Assembly (NCBI GenBank): GCA_002704665.1
Contig: PAHB01000059.1
Coordinates: forward strand, 1 to 11,116
Origin: Pseudomonadota bacterium
GTDB lineage: Bacteria > Pseudomonadota > Gammaproteobacteria > Burkholderiales > Eutrophovitaceae
Length of the DNA: 11,116 nucleotides
Direction of reading: 5' to 3'
Below, piece by piece: positions 6,494 through 11,116 of this stretch. Within the stretch, counting starts at the first letter, position 1, and each line of letters begins with the position of its first letter. The notes beneath the pieces are model-generated. The model was not told the DNA's origin, searched no databases, and was given only the letters and a program-made list of their open reading frames with translations. Both the position numbers and the translations under genes were made by a program.

Positions 6494-8413
6494 ATGGCTG
6501 GCAATGGCGGAGTAATTGGACCTACAAACACAGTAAGTGCACCTAGACCAGCACTAACTACTAAGGTTACAGCATCCGGATGTTTTTCCCCTCGAGCAGC
6601 AACACCTGCAACTGTTTTAGTTGTAGCTGGTGGAGCTGGTGGTGGAAGACAAGGAGCCGGTGGTGGTGGAGCTGGTGGTACAAGATTATTAACATGTCAA
6701 GCTTTACCAGGTTCAAACATTCCAGTAACAATAGGAGCAGGTGGTACAGGTGGTAGTGGTCCTACTGCTGTAGGTGGAGCAGGTGTCAATACAGTTTTCG
6801 GAAATCCAGCGAACCCAATTACATCAACTGGTGGTGGCGGTGGTGGTACAAGAAATGGTGGTAACCCATCTGGAGGTGGACCAGGTCCCTTATCAACTTA
6901 TGCAGGTTTTCCAGGTGGATCTGGAGGTGGAGCAGGTGGTGGTTGTGCAAGTAGACCAGGAACAATAAGTGGTGGAACAGGTAACTCTCCTCCAGTTAGT
7001 CCTTCTCAAGGAAATGATGGGGGAACAGCAGGACCAGCAGGTGGTTCACACGCAGGTGGTGGTGGAGGTGGAGCAGGTGGAGCAGGATCAAACGCTCCAG
7101 GAGCATGCGGAGCAACAGGAGCAGCAGGTGGACCAGGATTAGATGTTCAACCAACTTTTGGATCAAACCCTCAACCTTTTGGTTATGCAGCATCAGGATT
7201 ATATGGTGGTGGTGGAGGTGGTTCAGGTAGACCAAGTCCAGGATCAACACCAGGAGGAGCAGGTGGACCAGGTGGTGGTGGAGCAGGTGCAGCAGGAATA
7301 CCGGCAGGTACAGCAGGAACAACTAACTCAGGTGGTGGTGGAGGAGGCACAGAATTTCAATCCTGTAGTGTAGGTGGAGCAGGTGGTTCAGGAGTTGTAT
7401 TAGTAAAAGAAGCTGCATTAGGTAGAGCAGCCTCAGGTGTTTGGGATATAAACACTGTTTATGATTTAAGAAAATCAGGGTGTTGGCAAGATTTTAATGT
7501 ACAATCTTACAGTTTAAATTATTTAGTTGTAGCCGGTGGAGCTGCAGGTGGAGCTATAAGAGGCGGTGGTGGAGGAGCTGGTGGATATAGAGCTTCTGGT
7601 TATGGACCTTCTCCTTTACAAGGTTCAGCTTTAAGTTTTTGTGGTGTAAATGTTGGTTCAAGTTATCCAGTAGTAGTAGGAGGTGGTGGAGCAGGATCTC
7701 CATCTCCAAGTATAGGAGCAAGTGGAACAAATTCAATTTTTAATGGATGTGGTAGTGAAGGCACAACAATGATCACCTCAGCAGGCGGTGGTGGTGGAGC
7801 ACCTAATTGTACATCAGGTGTTGCCGGAGGTTCTGGTGGTGGTGCAGGTGGATGGGAAAATCCAAGTGTACCTACTAAACCAGGTGGTGCTGGTAATACT
7901 CCACCAGTTAGTCCTCCACAAGGAAATCCAGGTGGTCAATCAGGACCTCCAGGTTCAGGAGGCCAAGCTGGTGCAGGTGGTGGTGGAGCAACAGGATCAG
8001 GTTCAAATGTTTGTGGTAGTGCAAACCCAGCTGGACCAGGTGGAGCTGGAGCACCTAACACAATAAATTCTTGCGGTACACCTTTTGCTGTAACAGCGTT
8101 TGCTGGTGGTGGAGGTGGTGGAGCTGGACCAGGACCATCAAGAATTGGTGGATCAAGTGGTGGATCGGGTGGTGGAGCAGGGTCTCCTGGTGCTGGTAAT
8201 CCAGGTTGTGCAGGACCAGCCAATACAGGTGGCGGAGGTGGTGGAGCTGGTAATGGAGGAACAGGTGGAACAGGTGGTTCAGGAGTTGTAATAATTAGAG
8301 CACCTAGTGGGGTAAGTTTAGCTGTATCACCAGGTACAAATTTAACAGGATCACATCCTGGAGGAGATAAGATTGCGGTATTTACAGTTACGGGGACGTT
8401 GACTGTAACTTAA
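6494..8413 (+). CDS. Glycine-rich tail adhesin-like protein 1 (two Gly-rich modules)
   Basis: The product has 639 aa, more than a third Gly. Layout: N-terminal cap (1-40, with NGGVIGPTN); module A (about 41-305) from LVVAGGAGGG to GGSGVVLVKE; linker 306-342 with SGVWDIN and a CW pair; module B (343-602) from NYLVVAGGAAGG to GGSGVVIIRAP; C-terminal cap (603-639) with HPGGDKIAVFTVTGTLTVT. Each module holds runs of G4-G7, one copy of N-S/T-P-P-V-S-P-x-Q-G-N, and a G-G-S-G-V-V end strand. Gly-rich domains of this kind are annotated in many phage tail proteins; in S16-type gp38 adhesins glycine runs form packed polyglycine-II helices presenting receptor-binding loops, so receptor binding is a fair inference. 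Twelve Cys residues are unusual. Gly codons are almost all GGT or GGA, locally raising GC. RBS GGAGG overlaps the upstream stop. Confidence 0.75.
   Translation: MAGNGGVIGPTNTVSAPRPALTTKVTASGCFSPRAATPATVLVVAGGAGGGRQGAGGGGAGGTRLLTCQALPGSNIPVTIGAGGTGGSGPTAVGGAGVNTVFGNPANPITSTGGGGGGTRNGGNPSGGGPGPLSTYAGFPGGSGGGAGGGCASRPGTISGGTGNSPPVSPSQGNDGGTAGPAGGSHAGGGGGGAGGAGSNAPGACGATGAAGGPGLDVQPTFGSNPQPFGYAASGLYGGGGGGSGRPSPGSTPGGAGGPGGGGAGAAGIPAGTAGTTNSGGGGGGTEFQSCSVGGAGGSGVVLVKEAALGRAASGVWDINTVYDLRKSGCWQDFNVQSYSLNYLVVAGGAAGGAIRGGGGGAGGYRASGYGPSPLQGSALSFCGVNVGSSYPVVVGGGGAGSPSPSIGASGTNSIFNGCGSEGTTMITSAGGGGGAPNCTSGVAGGSGGGAGGWENPSVPTKPGGAGNTPPVSPPQGNPGGQSGPPGSGGQAGAGGGGATGSGSNVCGSANPAGPGGAGAPNTINSCGTPFAVTAFAGGGGGGAGPGPSRIGGSSGGSGGGAGSPGAGNPGCAGPANTGGGGGGAGNGGTGGTGGSGVVIIRAPSGVSLAVSPGTNLTGSHPGGDKIAVFTVTGTLTVT
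6614..7411 (+). repeat. Glycine-rich module A (in adhesin-like protein 1)
   Basis: First of four homologous Gly-rich modules in the window, codons about 41-306 of the 639-aa protein. It begins with a VLVVAGG strand, carries NSPPVSPSQGN at codons 164-174, several G4-G6 runs, and ends with GGSGVVLVKE. It is the most divergent at its start, lacking the GGYR motif that follows the first Gly run in the other three. Boundaries are approximate. Confidence 0.6.
7520..8305 (+). repeat. Glycine-rich module B (in adhesin-like protein 1)
   Basis: Second module, codons about 343-604. It opens NYLVVAGG, then GGAGGYRASGYGPSPLQGSA, contains NTPPVSPPQGNPGG (468-481) and PNTINSCGTP, and ends GGSGVVIIRAP. The GGYR...G-x-G-P-S-P-L-Q-G segment is almost the same as in module D of the downstream protein. 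Boundaries are approximate. Confidence 0.6.
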
Positions 8414-8427
8414 AAATAAAATATAAA
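8399..8427 (+). promoter_or_regulatory. Candidate sigma70-type promoter before the 166-aa gene
   Basis: TTGACT (8399-8404) and TATAAA (8422-8427) are separated by 17 nt, each 5 of 6 to consensus. The -35 lies in the last codons of the glycine-rich gene. Predicted transcription start near 8434 falls at the RBS of the next gene, an uncomfortably short leader, and AT-rich DNA gives such matches by chance. Low confidence. Confidence 0.25.
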
Positions 8428-8444
8428 AGTAAAAGGAGAATATT

Positions 8445-8945
8445 ATGGCACATTTCGCAGAACTAAAACAAAAACAAGATCCAACAGGTTTTACTACAGA
8501 TCAACATTGGGTGGTTGAAAGAGTAGTTGTAGTTGGTAATGATGTATCTACAGCAGACGGAGCATTAGGAGATAATGATATGCATGTAGACGGAGAAACA
8601 TGGTGTATTAACTTTTTTAAAGGTGGAACTTGGAAACAAACTTCTTATAATAATAATTTTAGAAAACAATATTGTGGTATAGGTATGGTTTATGATTATT
8701 CAAAAGATAAATTTTTAACAGTACAGCCTTATGCTTCATGGTCATTAGATTCAAGTGATGATTGGCAAGCGCCTATAACTCATCCAACAATTACTGAAGA
8801 AGGTGAAGTTGTATATTATATTAATTGGAACGAAACAAAATACAATGCTGACAACACTAAGGGTTGGGAAGCAATTAAATCAGACGACACATCGGATACA
8901 CCTACCAAATACGACTGGAATGGTACAGCTTGGGTGTCCGAATAG
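8445..8945 (+). CDS. Conserved phage protein (MAHFAE family) between the Gly-rich genes
   Basis: The product is 166 aa, acidic, with 9 Trp residues. It starts MAHFAELKQK, then WVVERVVVVGNDVS (22-35), INFFKGGTWKQTSYNNNFRKQYCGIGMVYDYSKDKF (about 55-90), PYASWSLDSSDDWQAP (95-110) and DWNGTAWVSE at the end. The order of MAHFAxL, a V-x-R-V-V-V-V strand, G-G-x-W-K-Q-T-S-Y-N, R-x-x-Y-A/C-G-I-G-x-x-Y-D and P-Y-x-S-W is a very widespread cyanophage and marine phage protein, often found in virion or tail gene clusters with no proven role (from memory). Its ACAGGAGA-like RBS AAAAGGAGAATATT is strong. Being sandwiched between two adhesin-like genes suggests a tail-tip, chaperone or fibre-assembly role; this is inference. 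No catalytic motif is seen. Confidence 0.72.
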   Translation: MAHFAELKQKQDPTGFTTDQHWVVERVVVVGNDVSTADGALGDNDMHVDGETWCINFFKGGTWKQTSYNNNFRKQYCGIGMVYDYSKDKFLTVQPYASWSLDSSDDWQAPITHPTITEEGEVVYYINWNETKYNADNTKGWEAIKSDDTSDTPTKYDWNGTAWVSE

Positions 8946-8954
8946 GAGGACACA

Positions 8955-10778
8955 ATGCCAAGAAATAAATCTGGCTCAGCAAATGGTGGTGTTATTGGGG
9001 CTTCTAACAAAACATCTTTTGGTAAAGGGAAAACTACATCCAAAACATCCACAGGCGCAATCACAACACAACCTGGAACTAGATTTATTGACTACATGGT
9101 AGTTGGTGGAGGAGGTTCTGGTGGAACAGGACCTAATGGTTATAATGCAGGATCTGGTGGTGGTGCTGGAGGATATAGAGCCGGAGCATGTGGACCAACA
9201 CCATTACAAGCAACAACTTTAGCAGTTTGTGGTAATACACCTTATCCAGCAACTATTGGGGCTGGTGGAGCAACTGCAGGATCAAGTAATAATGATGGTA
9301 ATGATGGATCGAATTCAATTTTAGTAATAGGATGTACAACAATAACTTCTGCTGGTGGTGGCGGTGGAGCTAGTGCTGGGACAGCTTGTGGTGATGGTAG
9401 AGCCGGAGGTTCTGGAGGTGGAGCAGCAGGTGGAGTGCCAGGTGGTGGATGTGCAGGAGCAGGAAACACTCCCCCAGTTAGTCCCCCTCAAGGTAATCCA
9501 GGAGGAGTAGGAGCAGGAACAGCACCAGGTGGTGGTGGAGGTGGAGCAACTGCTGCAGGAGCAGCTGGAGCACCTAATCCAAGCACTGGAGGTGGAAATG
9601 GAGGTGCAGGTGCACCAAATAGTATTACAGGATGTGCAACAACTTACGCTGGTGGTGGTGGCGGAACAGGTGGTTGCAACACTAATCATGGAACAGGAGG
9701 CGCAGGTGGTGGTGGTGCTGGAAATGGAGGATCAGGATGTGCTAACAGTGGTGGTGGTGGAGGTGGTGGTTATGGACCAGGAACACCTTCTCCTGCTATA
9801 TCTAGTGGAGCTGGTGGATCAGGAATAGTAGTCGTAAAAGAAATAAACAAAGCAAGCGGTGTGTGGTCAATGCAATCTCAATTTCAAGCACAGAAATGTG
9901 GAACATGGCCAAGATTTATATTAAACGCAAATTATTTAGTAGTAGCTGGTGGAGGTGGTTCTAATAGTAATAGAGGTGGTGGAGGTGGAGCTGGAGGTTA
10001 TAGATCTTCTGGTTTTGGACCTTCTCCATTACAAGGTACTGCTGTAGAAATAGCGTCAGGTCCTTATACAATTACAGTTGGTGCAGGTGGATCAACTGGT
10101 AGTAAAGGAAATGACTCAACATTTTCAACAATAACATCAACAGGTGGTGGAGCAGCTAATGATTTTAACACTCCAGCATGTTCTGACAGTGATGGTGGAT
10201 CAGGTGGTGGTGGATCAATTAGAGAAACAACTGCTGGAGGATCAGGTAATACTCCTCCAACAGATCCTCCTCAAGGAAGTAATGGTGGAACAGCTTTACC
10301 AGGAAACCCTATGCCATGTGCAGGAGCAGGTGGTGGTGGGGGTGGAGCAACTGCTGTTGGAGCAGGAGCAACAACTTCTGGTGGTGGAGCTGGAGGTGCT
10401 GGATCACCTAACACAATTTTAGGACCCGATACAACATATGCTGGTGGTGGTGGCGGTGGTGGTAGTAGAGGACCAGGTTATCATGGACCAGCTGGTGGAG
10501 CTGGTGGAGCTGGTGGTGGTGGACAAGGTGGTAGTACATCTCAAAATTCAGTTGCAGGTACGGCTAATACAGGTGGTGGAGGTGGTGGTGGAGCAGATTG
10601 TAGTCATGTTCCAACTTGTGCTGGGCTTGCAAGAGCAGGTGGATCGGGTATCGTAGTTGTAAGAGCACCTAGTGTAGCTACTTTTGCAGTTACACCTGGT
10701 ACAAACTCAACATCAACTCACCCTGGTGGAGATAAATTAGCTACATTTACAGTATCTGGAACGTTGACAATTTCATAG
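8955..10778 (+). CDS. Glycine-rich tail adhesin-like protein 2 (two Gly-rich modules)
   Basis: The product has 607 aa and the same plan as the protein encoded at 6494. N-terminal cap 1-46 (SANGGVIGASN); module C (47-294) from YMVVGGGGSGG to GGSGIVVVKE; linker (295-325) with ASGVWSMQSQFQAQKCGTWPRF; module D (326-570) from NYLVVAGGGGS to GGSGIVVVRAP; C-terminal cap with THPGGDKLATFTVSGTLTIS. Modules contain GGAGGYR, G-P-x-P-L-Q, NTPPVSPPQGN or NTPPTDPPQGS, and Gly runs of up to 7. Thirteen Cys are spread along it. The two proteins therefore arose by duplication, with modules and caps retained. It is likely a receptor-binding or tail-decoration protein using a polyglycine scaffold; copy-specific loops may set specificity. 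RBS GGAGGA at 8945-8950 sits on the stop codon of the preceding gene. No signal peptide. Confidence 0.75.
   Translation: MPRNKSGSANGGVIGASNKTSFGKGKTTSKTSTGAITTQPGTRFIDYMVVGGGGSGGTGPNGYNAGSGGGAGGYRAGACGPTPLQATTLAVCGNTPYPATIGAGGATAGSSNNDGNDGSNSILVIGCTTITSAGGGGGASAGTACGDGRAGGSGGGAAGGVPGGGCAGAGNTPPVSPPQGNPGGVGAGTAPGGGGGGATAAGAAGAPNPSTGGGNGGAGAPNSITGCATTYAGGGGGTGGCNTNHGTGGAGGGGAGNGGSGCANSGGGGGGGYGPGTPSPAISSGAGGSGIVVVKEINKASGVWSMQSQFQAQKCGTWPRFILNANYLVVAGGGGSNSNRGGGGGAGGYRSSGFGPSPLQGTAVEIASGPYTITVGAGGSTGSKGNDSTFSTITSTGGGAANDFNTPACSDSDGGSGGGGSIRETTAGGSGNTPPTDPPQGSNGGTALPGNPMPCAGAGGGGGGATAVGAGATTSGGGAGGAGSPNTILGPDTTYAGGGGGGGSRGPGYHGPAGGAGGAGGGGQGGSTSQNSVAGTANTGGGGGGGADCSHVPTCAGLARAGGSGIVVVRAPSVATFAVTPGTNSTSTHPGGDKLATFTVSGTLTIS
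9093..9836 (+). repeat. Glycine-rich module C (in adhesin-like protein 2)
   Basis: Third module, codons about 47-294 of the 607-aa protein: starts YMVVGGG, then GGAGGYRAGACGPTPLQA, NTPPVSPPQGNPGG (171-184), PNSITGCATTYAGGGGG (221-237), and ends GGSGIVVVKE. It shares the PPVSPPQGNPGG phrase exactly with module B. Confidence 0.6.
9930..10664 (+). repeat. Glycine-rich module D (in adhesin-like protein 2)
   Basis: Fourth module, codons about 326-570: starts NYLVVAGGG, then GGAGGYRSSGFGPSPLQGTA, NTPPTDPPQGSNGG (432-445), PNTILGPDTTYAGGGGGGG (485-503), and ends GGSGIVVVRAP. The Cys found before TTYAGG in module C is replaced by Pro-Asp here. Confidence 0.6.
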
Positions 10779-10791
10779 GTAAAGTTATATT
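10764..10791 (+). promoter_or_regulatory. Candidate sigma70-type promoter before the oxygenase gene
   Basis: A perfect TTGACA (10764-10769) within the last codons of the glycine-rich gene is followed after 16 nt by TATATT (10786-10791). A start near 10798 would give a leader of about 10 nt before the ATG at 10808, and that gene lacks a clear RBS, which fits a near-leaderless transcript. The match occurs in AT-rich DNA, so it may be chance. Confidence 0.3.
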
Positions 10792-10807
10792 GTATTAATA
10801 TAGTTTT

Positions 10808-11116
10808 ATGAATCTTTCAAATCATTATTGGTTTTTTCAATCAGCAATTCCACATAGAATATGTGATGATATAGTTAAATATGGAAAATCTATACAAGAT
10901 CAAATGGCTGTCACTGGTGGTTTTGGTGGTAATAAAAAATTAAATAAAAATCAAGTTAAAGATTTAAAAAAGAAAAGAGATTCTAATATTGTTTGGATGA
11001 ATGATAGATGGATATATAAAGAAATCCAACCCTATGTTCATCAAGCAAATCAAAACGCCGGATGGAACTTTCAATGGGATTTTTCTGAGTCTTGTCAATT
11101 TACTAAATATGAAAAA
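10808..11116 (+). CDS. 2-oxoglutarate/Fe(II)-dependent oxygenase, 3'-truncated by window edge
   Basis: Only the first 103 codons are present. The start ATG at 10808 follows a 29-nt AT-rich gap without a clear RBS. The visible part reads NHYWFFQSAIPHRICDDIVKYG (5-26), TGGFGG (36-41), LKKKRDSNIVWMNDRWIYKEI (53-73), NQNAGWNFQWDFSESCQFTKYEK (81-103). This arrangement, an N-terminal F-Q-x-A-I/L-x-x-x-I/F-C-D-D helix and a W-N-F-x-W-D...Q-F-T-K-Y strand, is that of prolyl 4-hydroxylase-like 2OG-Fe(II) oxygenases of marine phages. The next expected element, H-x-D with the first iron ligands, lies just past the edge, so catalytic residues cannot be checked. Such enzymes hydroxylate protein or other substrates; in phages the substrate is mostly unknown. 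The family call is from memory. Confidence 0.75.
   Translation, partial: MNLSNHYWFFQSAIPHRICDDIVKYGKSIQDQMAVTGGFGGNKKLNKNQVKDLKKKRDSNIVWMNDRWIYKEIQPYVHQANQNAGWNFQWDFSESCQFTKYEK

Noticed and set aside
6774..8291. Many long open frames on both strands within the first glycine-rich gene (e.g. Val/Gln/Glu-rich + frames, Leu/His- or Pro-rich - frames)
   Set aside because: They are shadows of GGT/GGA codon runs read in other frames; compositions are low-complexity, they lack ribosome binding sites and do not match any family.
9242..10656. Open frames in other frames of the second glycine-rich gene, including a Cys/Ser/Thr-rich antisense one
   Set aside because: Same compositional artefact; the antisense Cys/Ser runs are the reverse complement of Gly codons.
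6494..10778. Possible CRISPR array or tandem DNA repeat from repeated GGTGGTGGAGG runs
   Set aside because: Runs are coding Gly codons of variable length with no constant repeat/spacer period.
6494..10778. Possible diversity-generating retroelement target
   Set aside because: No reverse transcriptase, template repeat or C-type lectin-like fold visible; similarities between modules are old and amino-acid level, not adenine-specific.
10786..10802. AT-only inverted repeat after the second glycine-rich gene as a terminator
   Set aside because: TATAT/ATATA stem of 5 A-T pairs with no GC and no T tract; too weak for an intrinsic terminator.

Overview
The window looks like part of the structural (virion) region of an AT-rich tailed phage, most likely a marine one. 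All recognisable genes lie on the + strand, packed end to end with 1-nt overlaps or gaps of roughly 10-45 nt. Each is preceded by a purine-rich ribosome binding site or is coupled to its neighbour by a TAATG junction. Several products match, from memory, conserved families in uncultured marine phage genomes and pelagiphage/cyanophage-like viruses: MKKGG-motif basic proteins, a MAKFAKGK small protein, an SU10-type adaptor, VTGQ-repeat and glycine-rich tail proteins, and a 2OG-Fe(II) oxygenase. A SAR11 or similar marine host is an inference from base composition and this gene set; nothing in the sequence proves the host. No integrase, tRNA, att site, IS element or CRISPR was seen.

Layout: (1) 1-1066: the 3' part of an acidic unknown protein, an M15-type Zn peptidase that is the likely endolysin, and a 42-residue very basic peptide. 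(2) 1067-1110: a short intergenic gap with a perfect 12-bp GC-rich palindrome. (3) 1111-2287: two Lys/Arg-rich proteins built around MKKGG motifs. (4) 2299-4009: a head-to-tail connector block (gp4-like protein, small conserved protein, SU10-like adaptor) joined by 1-nt overlaps. (5) 4026-6481: four beta-rich presumed virion/tail proteins, including a 304-aa protein with ten VTGQ-type repeats and three Trp-Gly clusters. (6) 6494-10778: two large glycine-rich proteins (639 and 607 aa), each with two copies of a Gly-rich module and the same end caps, flanking a 166-aa conserved phage protein. (7) 10808 to the right edge: the start of a 2-oxoglutarate/Fe(II)-dependent oxygenase, cut before its catalytic HxD motif.

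Taken together, regions 4-6 probably build the neck, tail and host-recognition apparatus, the Gly-rich pair being the best candidates for receptor-binding adhesins. The peptidase would act in lysis (or entry). The basic MKKGG proteins are unassigned; binding packaged DNA or capsid components is only a guess. The most unusual content is the four-module glycine-rich array with many cysteines, the interleaved repeat architecture of the VTGQ protein, and the cluster of very basic MKKGG proteins.
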